A DNA stretch of 64,000 nucleotides from Mycobacteriales bacterium (lineage in GTDB: Bacteria; Actinomycetota; Actinomycetes; DATLTS01), in contig DATLTS010000035.1 in the NCBI GenBank assembly GCA_035533475.1, forward strand, positions 1-64,000, given 5' to 3'. Made by a program: the position numbers and the translations under genes. Shown here in pieces: positions 17,401 through 24,581 of this stretch. The first letter of the stretch is position 1, and each line of letters begins with the position of its first letter. The notes beneath the pieces were generated by a model that saw only the letters and a program-made list of their open reading frames with translations, was not told the DNA's origin and did not search any database.

Positions 17401-17459
17401 GGCGGCCTCCGCATCGACTTCTCACGCCATCCTTACCCGCCACGGCGAACCGGATGCGG

Positions 17460-19085
17460 TCAGGGCAGCAACTTTCCCGGATTCATGATCCCGGCCGGAT
17501 CGACCCGCTGCTTGACCGCGCGGAGGATCTCCAGACCCAGGACGCCGTCCTCGGCCTCCAGCCACTCGGTGTGCGCCGTTCCGATCGCGTGATGGTGGGT
17601 GATCGTCCCACCAGCCGCGACGATGGCATCGCCGGCGGCGCGCTTCGCCGGCTCCCACTGGGCAGCTTCGCTGCCTTGCCTGGCCGCTGCGAGAACCGTG
17701 AAGTACAGCGAGGCGCCGGTGGGGTAGACGTGCGAGACGTGGCATCCGACGAGGACCCGGGGGCCGAGCGACGCCCGCAGGGCGGCGACTACGCCGGCGT
17801 AGAGCCCGGCCAGGTCGGTCCAGGTCGCGGCGGTCTCGAGCGTTTCGGCGAGGACCCCCGCGTCGAGCAACGAATCGCGCAGGTAGGGCCCGGCGTATCG
17901 GCCGTGCTCCCAGGCGGTCCCGGGCCGGGTGCCGAGCCGGACCGCGCCCGCGGCCCGAAGCGCCGCCGCTGCCACCCGGCGCCGGTGGCGCACCTCGCCG
18001 GGTCGCCCCTCGAAACCGAGGATCACCAGGCAGGCCTGATCGCCGACGCGGGCCGACATGTATCGGCTGAGCCCGGACCGGACCAGCCGCGGCGCGGTGG
18101 ACAGCCGCAGGCCCACTCGAGTCTCGTCCGGATCGGAGAGCCGGACGATGTCCGGCGCCGGGCCGTCCTGGGCGAGCCGGCGCAGTGCAGCCAGACCGGC
18201 CGGCCAGGAGCGGACCGTCCAGCCCTCGTAGTGGCGGGTCTCCGGCGCCGGGTGCACCCGCAGCGTGACCTCGGTGATCACCCCGAACGCGCCCTCGGAG
18301 CCGAGGAAGAGTCGGCGCAGATCCGGTCCGGCAGCGGAGCCCGGGCCGGCCGGCAGGTGCAGCATGCCCGAGGGCGTGGCGACCCGCAGGCCGGCGACCA
18401 GATCGTCCATCCGGCCATAACCGGTCGAGGCCTGTCCGGCGGACCGGGTGGCGACGTAGCCACCCAGGGTGGCCCGCTCGTAACTCTGGGGAAAATGCCC
18501 GAGCGTGAGCCCGTGCTCGGCAAGCGCCGCTTCGGTCGCCGGGGTCGTCAAGCCCGGTTCGAGCACCGCTAGACAGGACGTCCGGTCGACCTCGACCACC
18601 CGGTCCAGCCGTCGCAGGTCTAGGGCGATGACCGCCGGGAACCGGCCGGCGAAGGCTTCGACGCCACCGACCACGCTGGTCCCGCCGCCGAACGGCACCA
18701 CGGCGACGCCGGCCTCGGCGCAGGCCGCGAGCACGCTCTCGACCTCGTCCCCGGTCGCGGGCGTGACGACGGCGTCCGGCACTGCCGCCGGACTCCCGGA
18801 ACGGCGACGGACCAGGTCGAGGTAGCTCAACCCGCCGCTGTGTCGAAGCCTGGTCTCGGGGTCGGTCAGCAGCGCCGTGGCGCCGACCAACTCCTCCAGC
18901 CGGGATCGGAACACCGCGGAAAGCCGGGCGGGTGGAACGGGAACGGCGTGCAGGGCGGCGCTCGGTCGGGAGCCGGGGTCAACGGGACCGAGTTCCGCGC
19001 GGAGAAAGGACCACGCGTCCCGGGACAGCTGCGGCCGGTGCGTCCCCCAAGCCGCCCAATCCGGTAGCGGGGCGACTGGCTGCAT
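17460..19085 (-). CDS. FAD-linked oxidase, alkyldihydroxyacetonephosphate synthase (AGPS)-like
   Basis: 541 residues from ATG 19085. It belongs to the vanillyl-alcohol oxidase fold: a PP-loop/FAD domain (PDAVVTPATGDEVESVLA, then VVPFGGGTSVVGGVE), a typical FPQSYERATLGGYVATRSAG segment and the cap domain. Features of AGPS are present: the tyrosine motif SHVYPTGASLYFTV and the triple histidine in GGTITHHHAIG near the C-terminus, followed by VDPAGIMNPGKL. AGPS swaps the acyl chain of acyl-DHAP for a fatty alcohol, making ether lipid precursors, but bacterial homologues can also be D-lactate or glycolate-type dehydrogenases. It is divergent from a TetR-glycerol-3-phosphate dehydrogenase operon across 16 bases. 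A second paralogue lies at 24582. Confidence 0.8.
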   Translation of the reverse strand: MQPVAPLPDWAAWGTHRPQLSRDAWSFLRAELGPVDPGSRPSAALHAVPVPPARLSAVFRSRLEELVGATALLTDPETRLRHSGGLSYLDLVRRRSGSPAAVPDAVVTPATGDEVESVLAACAEAGVAVVPFGGGTSVVGGVEAFAGRFPAVIALDLRRLDRVVEVDRTSCLAVLEPGLTTPATEAALAEHGLTLGHFPQSYERATLGGYVATRSAGQASTGYGRMDDLVAGLRVATPSGMLHLPAGPGSAAGPDLRRLFLGSEGAFGVITEVTLRVHPAPETRHYEGWTVRSWPAGLAALRRLAQDGPAPDIVRLSDPDETRVGLRLSTAPRLVRSGLSRYMSARVGDQACLVILGFEGRPGEVRHRRRVAAAALRAAGAVRLGTRPGTAWEHGRYAGPYLRDSLLDAGVLAETLETAATWTDLAGLYAGVVAALRASLGPRVLVGCHVSHVYPTGASLYFTVLAAARQGSEAAQWEPAKRAAGDAIVAAGGTITHHHAIGTAHTEWLEAEDGVLGLEILRAVKQRVDPAGIMNPGKLLP

Positions 19086-19088
19086 TGG

Positions 19089-19120
19089 TACAGTGTGACA
19101 TATGACGTCCATCAGTCACA
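19089..19120. promoter_or_regulatory. Divergent promoter with candidate TetR operator
   Basis: TGTGAC (19094-19099) and GTCACA (19115-19120) form an inverted repeat with a 15-base spacer that spans the TetR start codon. TACAGT at 19089-19094 can act as -10 for a leaderless message starting at ATG 19102. The divergent AGPS-like gene starts at 19085, so the regulator could control both transcripts. Confidence 0.55.
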
Positions 19121-19707
19121 TCCCGGAGCCACTCCTCGATGCGGCGCGCGACTGCATGCTGGCGGTCGGGATCCGCCGGACGACGCTTACCGACATCGCC
19201 CGCCGGGCGGGGGTGAGCCGCATGACCGTCTACCGGAAGGTCGATGACGTCGACACCCTGCTGCTCGCCGTGGTGACCCGCGAGTTCAGCGCCCTGGTGC
19301 TGGCGGCGGAGGCGGCCGCTCGGGAGCTGCCAACGGCCCGGGAACGGTTGGTCGCCACCGCGGCCCGGGTCATCGCCCGGTTGCCGGCCGAGCCCCTGTT
19401 CCGCCGGGTCGTGGACGTCGACCCGGAACTGTTCCTGCCCTACGTCACCGAGCGGTTCGGGTCGACGCAGCGGATCGCGCAGGGTCATGTCCGCCGGTTG
19501 CTGCACGAGGGGTTGGTCGACGGCAGCGTCGCCGGCTGCGATCCCGAATCCCGGGCCTGGACCGTCGTTGTCGCGCTCACCGCCTTCGCACTCAGTCGGC
19601 CGCTACTCGAGCGGGCGATGGGGGAGGCGGTCGTTGAAGAGGAAGTTCGTCAAATGCTCGATCGGTGGCTTTCCCCGGCGACGCCGGAGCGGCGGCCGCG
19701 CCGATGA
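19102..19707 (+). CDS. TetR/AcrR-family regulator
   Basis: 201 residues. The N-terminal helix-turn-helix is standard (RRTTLTDIARRAGVSRMTVY, then RKVDDVDTLL), and the remaining helices form an unknown ligand pocket. The gene begins at the inferred transcription start (leaderless) and its stop overlaps the glycerol-3-phosphate dehydrogenase start (ATGA), tying regulator and enzyme together. It likely represses its own operon and the divergent AGPS-like gene through the inverted repeat at 19094-19120. Confidence 0.88.
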   Translation: MTSISHIPEPLLDAARDCMLAVGIRRTTLTDIARRAGVSRMTVYRKVDDVDTLLLAVVTREFSALVLAAEAAARELPTARERLVATAARVIARLPAEPLFRRVVDVDPELFLPYVTERFGSTQRIAQGHVRRLLHEGLVDGSVAGCDPESRAWTVVVALTAFALSRPLLERAMGEAVVEEEVRQMLDRWLSPATPERRPRR

Positions 19708-21254
19708 CCGCGACGCTCTCCGCCGCTACCCGGGCCCGCGACCTCGTCGATCTCGCGGAAGGTCCGGCGATCGACGTGCTGGTCATCGGCGGTGGAATCA
19801 CGGGGGTCGGTGTCGCGCTCGATGCCGCCGCCCGCGGCCTGTCGGTGGTGCTCGTAGAGCGACGCGACCTGGCCTTCGGTACGAGCAGGTGGAGTTCGAA
19901 GCTGGTCCACGGTGGCCTGCGCTACCTGGCCTCCGGCCAGTTGGGCGTTGCCTACGAGTCGGCTCGGGAACGCCATGCCCTGATGACCGCGATCGCGCCG
20001 CATCTGGTCCGGCCGCTGGCGTTCGTCGTGCCGCTGAACGCCGACCTCGACCGGGTCGGCGGCGCGCTGGCCCGGGCCGGTCTCGTCGTCGGAGAAGGGC
20101 TGCGGGCCGCCGCACGCACCCCTACCTCGGTCCTGCCGCGATTCCGACGGATCAGCGACCGCGAGGCGCGCGCCCTAGTGCCGCGTCTCGGACCGACCCG
20201 GGGGGCCCTCGTGCACTGGGACGGCCAGCTGATCGACGACGCCCGGCTGGTGATCGCGGTCGCGAGGACCGCCGCGGCACACGGCGCGCGCATCCTCACC
20301 CGCACCCTCGCGGTCTCGGTCGACAGCCGCGGCGCGGACCTGCGCGACGAGATGACCGGGGAGTCGCTGCGGATCGGGGCGCGGCAGGTCGTCGTGGCCA
20401 CCGGGGTTTTCGCCGGTGAACTCGTCGAGACGGTGAAGCTGCGGCCGAGTCGGGGGACCCATCTCGTGGTCCGGGCCAGCGCCCTGGGTGACCCGCAGGG
20501 GGCGCTCAATGTCATCGTCCCCGGAACGAACAACCGCTGGGTTTTCGCCCTGCCCCAGCCGGACCCATATCTCGCGGGGGCCGACACCGTGCTCGTCGGA
20601 CTCACCGACGATCCGATTGACGGGCTACCCACCGAGATCCCCGAAGCTGGGCCGAACGACGAGACCTTCCTGCTTCGTGTGCTGTCTGCTGCGCTAGATC
20701 GGGAGGTGCGCCCGGACGATGTGGTCGGTCGATTCTCGGGACTGCGACCGCTCGTGGCGGGCGGATCGTCGGCCACCGCAGACCTGTCCCGACGGCACGC
20801 CTTGGTCCGCGACCCCGGCACCGATGCCCTCGCCCTGGTCGGGGGCAAGCTCACGACCTACCGGGCGATGGCGGAACAGGCGGTCGATGCGGTCGTCGCC
20901 CGGCTCGGCAGGGGTGGCCCGAGCCGAACCCGACATATCCCACTCGTTGGCGCCGCGCCCCGCGCCCGGCTGGCCACGATCCGGGCCCCGGAGCGCCTGG
21001 TTCGCCGCTATGGCGTCGAGGCGGAGGAACTCGTTCGGCTGGCCGATGGCCGCCCTGAACTCCTGTCCCCGGTCGCGCCAGGGCTGGCCGTGCTCGGCGT
21101 GGAGTTCGTGTTCGGAGTCCGGCACGAGGGGGCCATGCTCGTCGAGGATCTGCTCGAGCGCCGTACCCGGCTCGGGCTGGTCCGATCGGCTGCTGAGTCG
21201 GCGCGCGATGCGGCTGCCGAGGCGCTTGCCGAGCTGTCGACCACGCCCGCCTGA
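19704..21254 (+). CDS. glpD: Glycerol-3-phosphate dehydrogenase (FAD-dependent)
   Basis: 516 residues. It oxidises sn-glycerol 3-phosphate to dihydroxyacetone phosphate and feeds electrons to the quinone pool at the membrane. The FAD Rossmann motif VLVIGGGITGVGVALDAAAR occupies residues 25-44. The GlpD signature FGTSRWSSKLVHGGLRYL follows at 58-75, then LVPRLGPTRGALVHWDGQLIDD-type substrate sequence, the second flavin site FSGLRPLVAGGSS, and the C-terminal helical DAO_C domain (VRRYGVEAEELV onwards). It is coupled to the TetR gene. Its DHAP product is the head-group precursor for AGPS-type chemistry, which may explain the shared regulation with the divergent oxidase. Confidence 0.92.
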   Translation: MTATLSAATRARDLVDLAEGPAIDVLVIGGGITGVGVALDAAARGLSVVLVERRDLAFGTSRWSSKLVHGGLRYLASGQLGVAYESARERHALMTAIAPHLVRPLAFVVPLNADLDRVGGALARAGLVVGEGLRAAARTPTSVLPRFRRISDREARALVPRLGPTRGALVHWDGQLIDDARLVIAVARTAAAHGARILTRTLAVSVDSRGADLRDEMTGESLRIGARQVVVATGVFAGELVETVKLRPSRGTHLVVRASALGDPQGALNVIVPGTNNRWVFALPQPDPYLAGADTVLVGLTDDPIDGLPTEIPEAGPNDETFLLRVLSAALDREVRPDDVVGRFSGLRPLVAGGSSATADLSRRHALVRDPGTDALALVGGKLTTYRAMAEQAVDAVVARLGRGGPSRTRHIPLVGAAPRARLATIRAPERLVRRYGVEAEELVRLADGRPELLSPVAPGLAVLGVEFVFGVRHEGAMLVEDLLERRTRLGLVRSAAESARDAAAEALAELSTTPA

Positions 21255-21258
21255 CCAA

Positions 21259-21281
21259 CGCCCTACGCCGGTCAGAGGGCG
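21259..21281 (+). terminator. Hairpin after glpD
   Basis: CGCCCT (21259-21264) pairs with AGGGCG (21276-21281); an alternative pairing CTGACC (21251-21256) with GGTCAG (21270-21275) overlaps it. It sits directly after the stop codon, with no T tract. Confidence 0.4.
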
Positions 21282-21305
21282 CTTGCGCAGACCGGGACAA
21301 TACGC

Positions 21306-21320
21306 GTTACCCTAGGTAAC
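21306..21320. promoter_or_regulatory. Palindromic operator upstream of acyl-CoA dehydrogenase
   Basis: GTTACC-CTA-GGTAAC, a perfect 6-bp dyad with a 3-base centre, 52 bases before the acyl-CoA dehydrogenase ATG. TTACCC/TACCCT within it can serve as a -10. It is a plausible binding site for the TetR protein encoded two genes downstream (22608). Confidence 0.6.
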
Positions 21321-21372
21321 ACCATTGGACGCGACCCGGAGCGAAGTGCGGGTACCGACCCGAGGAGCCCAG

Positions 21373-22590
21373 ATGGCCGACTTCTCCCTCGCCCTCACCG
21401 ACGATCAACGCACCGTGCAGGACTGGGTGCACGAATTCGCGGTCGACGTCATACGGCCGGCGGCTGCCGAGTGGGACGAGCGTGAGGAAACGCCCTGGCC
21501 GATCATCCAGGAGGCGGCAAAGGTCGGGCTCTACTCCTTGGACTTCTTCGGTCAGCAGTGGTTCGACGAGAGCGGAATCTCGATCGCCTTGGTCATGGAG
21601 GAGTTGTTCTGGGGTGATGCCGGGATCGGCCTGTCCATCGTCGGCACCACCCTGGCCGCGGCGGGTGCACTGGCGAACGGGACCGAGGAGCAGGTCGGCG
21701 AGTGGGTGCCGCAGATGTTCGGCACGCCGGACGACGTCAAAGTCGCCGCGTTCTGTGTCTCTGAGCCCGATGCCGGCTCGGATGTGGGGTCGATGAAGAC
21801 CCGGGCCGTCTACGACGAGGCACATGACGAGTGGGTCCTCAACGGCACCAAGACCTGGGCCACGAACGGTGGCATCGCCAACGTCCACGTCGTGGTCGCG
21901 GCGGTCGACCCCAGCCTCGGCTCGCGCGGTCAGGCGAGCTTCATCGTCCCGCCCGGCACGATCGGCCTCGCGCAGGGCCAGAAGTTCAGAAAGCATGGGA
22001 TCCGCGCGTCGCACACGGCCGAGGTCGTGCTCACCGACTGCCGGGTGCCGGGGTCGTGCCTGCTCGGGGGCAAGGAGCAGCTCGACGCGCGGCTCGCCCG
22101 GGCGCGGGAGGGGACGAGCACCGGGCGCTCGCAGGCCGCGATGGCGACGTTCGAGGCGTCGCGGCCTGCGGTTGGCGCGCAAGCGGTCGGCGTGGCGCGA
22201 GCCGCCTACGAGTTCGCCCTGGACTACGCGAAGCTGCGCATCCAGTTCGGTCGCCCGATCATCGACAACCAGGGCGTGGCGTTCACCCTGGCGGACATGA
22301 AGACCCGGATCGATGCCGCCCGGCTACTCGTCTGGCGGGCCGCTTGGATGGGCCGGAACGGCAAGGAATTCACCAACGCCGAGGGCTCCATGTCGAAGCT
22401 GTTCGCCGGCGAGACCGCGGTTTGGGTGACCGAGCGGGCGATCCAGATCCTCGGCGGCAACGGCTACACCCGCGACTACCCGGTAGAGCGGATGGCGCGG
22501 GACGCCAAGATCTTTACGATCTTCGAGGGAACGTCGGAGATCCAGCGGTTGATCATCAGCCGGGCCATCTCCGGCTTGCCGATCCGCTGA
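21373..22590 (+). CDS. Acyl-CoA dehydrogenase
   Basis: 405 residues from ATG 21373 (GAGGAG eight bases upstream). It carries out the first step of beta-oxidation or a related acyl-CoA desaturation, with FAD. Family signatures are visible: [19 protein letters not shown] (signature 1), [36 protein letters not shown], and [20 protein letters not shown] with the terminal [16 protein letters not shown]. The glutamate of FEGTSE is the catalytic-base position used by short/medium-chain enzymes. A TetR gene follows 17 bases after, and a palindrome precedes, so the pair probably forms a self-regulated catabolic unit. The substrate chain cannot be inferred. Confidence 0.92.
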   Translation: MADFSLALTDDQRTVQDWVHEFAVDVIRPAAAEWDEREETPWPIIQEAAKVGLYSLDFFGQQWFDESGISIALVMEELFWGDAGIGLSIVGTTLAAAGALANGTEEQVGEWVPQMFGTPDDVKVAAFCVSEPDAGSDVGSMKTRAVYDEAHDEWVLNGTKTWATNGGIANVHVVVAAVDPSLGSRGQASFIVPPGTIGLAQGQKFRKHGIRASHTAEVVLTDCRVPGSCLLGGKEQLDARLARAREGTSTGRSQAAMATFEASRPAVGAQAVGVARAAYEFALDYAKLRIQFGRPIIDNQGVAFTLADMKTRIDAARLLVWRAAWMGRNGKEFTNAEGSMSKLFAGETAVWVTERAIQILGGNGYTRDYPVERMARDAKIFTIFEGTSEIQRLIISRAISGLPIR

Positions 22591-22607
22591 CGTTCCGGCC
22601 TCCGCCG

Positions 22608-23258
22608 ATGTCTTCGACCGCGGGCCCCCAGGGGCTGGGTGTGCCCAGGCGGAACCCCGATCGCCGGCGGGCGCTGCTCGAGGCGGCTGACCGGGCGATC
22701 CTGCGCGACGGGCCGGACACGTCGATGAGCGTCATCGCCGCCGAGGCCGGTGTCACCAAACCCATCCTGTATCGGCACTTCGGGGACAAGGGCGGGCTGT
22801 ATCGGGCGCTCGCCGAACGGCATACCGACGAGGTCTTGGCCGAGATCCGGGACGCGCTGGGCGCGCCCGGTGACCTGCGCCGGCGGGTGACGGCGGCCGT
22901 CGACCGGTACCTCGCCCTGATCGAAGCGCGTCCGACGCTGTACCGATTCCTGCTACAGCGGGCGACCGTCGAGGATCCCGGCGTCGCCAGCGATCTCGGC
23001 TTGTTCGTGCGCCGGCTCGGTGACGAACTCGGTAGCGCGATCGTCGCAGAACGCCGGCTCCGCGGTTCGGCCGCGGTCCGCGGCCGAACCTGGGGACACG
23101 CGATGGTCGGGATGGTCCAGGCGGCCGGCGACTGGTGGCTGGAGGAGCGACCCTGTGGACGGCGGGTCCTGGTCGGCAACGTCGTCGACCTGCTCTTCGG
23201 CGCGTTTCCCCCCGGACCGGGCCCGGCCGGGCGCGGGGCTTCCCCGCGGGCCGGCTAG
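22608..23258 (+). CDS. TetR-family regulator
   Basis: 216 residues. The helix-turn-helix is SMSVIAAEAGVTKPILYRHF followed by GDKGGLYRALAERH. The C-terminal domain resembles the regulators of fatty-acid and acyl-CoA genes that contain a WWLEE helix (GDWWLEERPCGRRVL). It is co-transcribed with the acyl-CoA dehydrogenase and is the natural candidate to bind GTTACC-CTA-GGTAAC at 21306. Start ATG 22608; an in-frame GTG at 22638 is an alternative. Its end overlaps the convergent DUF3099 gene by four bases. Confidence 0.85.
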   Translation: MSSTAGPQGLGVPRRNPDRRRALLEAADRAILRDGPDTSMSVIAAEAGVTKPILYRHFGDKGGLYRALAERHTDEVLAEIRDALGAPGDLRRRVTAAVDRYLALIEARPTLYRFLLQRATVEDPGVASDLGLFVRRLGDELGSAIVAERRLRGSAAVRGRTWGHAMVGMVQAAGDWWLEERPCGRRVLVGNVVDLLFGAFPPGPGPAGRGASPRAG

Positions 23259-23611
23259 GCCAGATCCGGCGGCTCCCGTTCGGCTGTTGCGGGGGTCGAA
23301 CCCCGGCCCGGTTCGAGTTCCGGGCGCGGCGTCGGCGTGAACGCCATCGGGGTCCCGCGCTTGCGCTGTGGTCCGGCGTTGGCCACGACAACGGCGACCC
23401 AAGGCAAGACCATGGCCAGCGCCGAGGAGAGCACGCGAACCCCGGTGGCGCCGGGCAGCACCTCGTAGAGCGCGATCGCGAGCACGAAGCAGACCACCCG
23501 CACCGCCATGGTCCACAGGTAGCGGCGCTGCCGTGCGGCGAGTTCGTCGCGTGGGCTTTCCGGGGCGGTCGTGACGAGGAACGCATCCCGGTCCCGGCTC
23601 CGTTGCGTCAC
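23255..23611 (-). CDS. DUF3099 family membrane protein
   Basis: 118 residues. The start is GTG 23611, behind GAGGAGG. It reads VTQRSRDRDAFLVTTAPESP, then a two-helix membrane region (YLWTMAVRVVCFVLAIALYE and VLSSALAMVLPWVAVVVANA), and a charged Pro/Thr-rich C-terminal tail. Size, the RRYLWTM motif and topology fit DUF3099, an actinobacterial family of unknown function. The open frame continues far upstream but with low-complexity non-family sequence. Confidence 0.8.
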   Translation of the reverse strand: MTQRSRDRDAFLVTTAPESPRDELAARQRRYLWTMAVRVVCFVLAIALYEVLPGATGVRVLSSALAMVLPWVAVVVANAGPQRKRGTPMAFTPTPRPELEPGRGSTPATAEREPPDLA

Positions 23612-23734
23612 AGCAGCCTCCTCGGGGCCCGGCCCCCAGCATCCTCCGCCGACCCACGGCCCGGCGGCCGGGTTCGACCCCGGGTGGCCGCTGGGGGCCG
23701 GTCGGGGGCCGGTCGGGGTTGGCCGCTGGGCGCC

Positions 23735-23801
23735 GAGTGTGCAATTTCCGACACGGGCCCACGCTTGACCGCCGGCAAGAGGCGTCGGAAATTGCACACT
23801 C
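23735..23801. repeat. 18-bp perfect inverted repeat between genes
   Basis: GAGTGTGCAATTTCCGAC (23735-23752) is repeated in exact reverse complement at 23784-23801 with a 31-base loop. It is AT-richer than everything around it, and sits in the 266 bases between the divergent DUF3099 and CBS genes. Just before it lie imperfect copies of GGGGGCCGGTC (about 23692-23718). It could be a small mobile palindromic repeat (REP/MITE-like), a structured RNA, or a bidirectional terminator, although the flanking genes are divergent. Confidence 0.75.
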
Positions 23802-23877
23802 GCGGCTGGTCACGCCGTATCGAGGGGTTCGCGGCGGGCGTTAGGCTGTGCGGAGCCCCGCGCAAAGGAGCCTTCCG

Positions 23878-24336
23878 GTGTACATCGCCGAAATCATGAC
23901 GAAGGCCAGCGTGTCCGAATCACCCTCGGACTCGCTCAAGGCCGCCGCCGCTCGGATGTGGTCGCAGCAGACCGGATCCCTGCTCGTCATGGACGGTGAC
24001 GATCTGGTCGGCATCATCACGGAGCGGGACATCATGAAAGCAGTCGCCCAAGGGACCGACGTCGACTCCACCCCGGTCAGCTCGATCATGACGACCGGGG
24101 TGCTCACGGTCGCGCCGGACAGCTCGCTGCACGAGGCGGCCCGGCTGATGGCGCTGCGCTGGATCCGGCACCTGCCGGTCCTCGACAACGGAGCCGTGGT
24201 CGGCATGGTGAGCCAGCGCGACCTCGTCGGGGTCTTCGCCGCCCTGAGCAAGGACCCCGAGGCCGCCGGCCTGGCGACCGACGAGCTAGTCCGTGAGCGT
24301 CGGTTGGCCCGGATCGAGCACGGTGACCTCGACTGA
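23878..24336 (+). CDS. CBS-domain protein
   Basis: 152 residues made of two CBS motifs in tandem: IAEIMTKASVSESPSDSLKA, then GSLLVMDGDDLVGIITERDI, followed by VSSIMTTGVLTVAPDSSLHE and HLPVLDNGAVVGMVSQRDLV. Such stand-alone CBS pairs bind adenosyl nucleotides and act as energy or second-messenger sensors. AAAGGAG at 23864-23870 fixes the GTG start at 23878. The last 44 bases overlap the next small gene. No target is evident from the neighbourhood. Confidence 0.85.
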   Translation: MYIAEIMTKASVSESPSDSLKAAAARMWSQQTGSLLVMDGDDLVGIITERDIMKAVAQGTDVDSTPVSSIMTTGVLTVAPDSSLHEAARLMALRWIRHLPVLDNGAVVGMVSQRDLVGVFAALSKDPEAAGLATDELVRERRLARIEHGDLD

Positions 24337-24544
24337 GCTGACGCCGACGCCGACACCCACGCCCACGCCCACGCCGGCACCTACGCCTACGCCCACGCCG
24401 ACACCCACGCCCAGGTCGGCCCCGGAGCCCCCGGTCCTGCCGGTCGGCGCCGCCGAGGACAGCGACGAGTCCTGGGGCGATCGGCCGGACGACGAGGTGA
24501 CCCGGCTCACCGCGGACCGTCCGCCGCACCACGACAGACCTTGA
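24293..24544 (+). CDS. Small Thr-Pro-repeat protein
   Basis: 83 residues from GTG 24293 (alternative GTG 24323). A central stretch of about 12 Thr-Pro dipeptides (one Ala-Pro) is followed by an acidic tail DSDESWGDRPDDEVTRLTAD and then RPPHHDRP. The tail resembles the conserved C-terminus of small acidic actinobacterial proteins that end in RPPHW-like motifs, which is why I consider it real rather than a repeat artefact. It overlaps the CBS gene by 44 bases in another frame. Function unknown; the repeat would form an extended, rigid rod. Confidence 0.55.
   Translation: MSVGWPGSSTVTSTELTPTPTPTPTPTPAPTPTPTPTPTPRSAPEPPVLPVGAAEDSDESWGDRPDDEVTRLTADRPPHHDRP
24341..24412. repeat. Degenerate hexanucleotide tandem repeat ACGCCN
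   Basis: About 12 head-to-tail copies of ACGCCC/ACGCCG/ACACCC encode Thr-Pro dipeptides on the plus strand. The unit is a multiple of three, so copy-number changes keep the frame and only lengthen or shorten the Thr-Pro rod. Confidence 0.9.
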
Positions 24545-24581
24545 CCCGTAGCGCGACGACCGGAAGGAGCCGAGGGGTGCG

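Noticed and set aside
16391-17443. 350-codon minus frame over the comF-like gene
   Set aside because: Antisense shadow; the plus strand has the zinc ribbon and PRPP loop, and the short DUF2630 gene explains the only real minus-strand coding here.
24341-24412. Possible CRISPR-like array
   Set aside because: Units are 6 bases and contiguous with no spacers; they encode Thr-Pro dipeptides.
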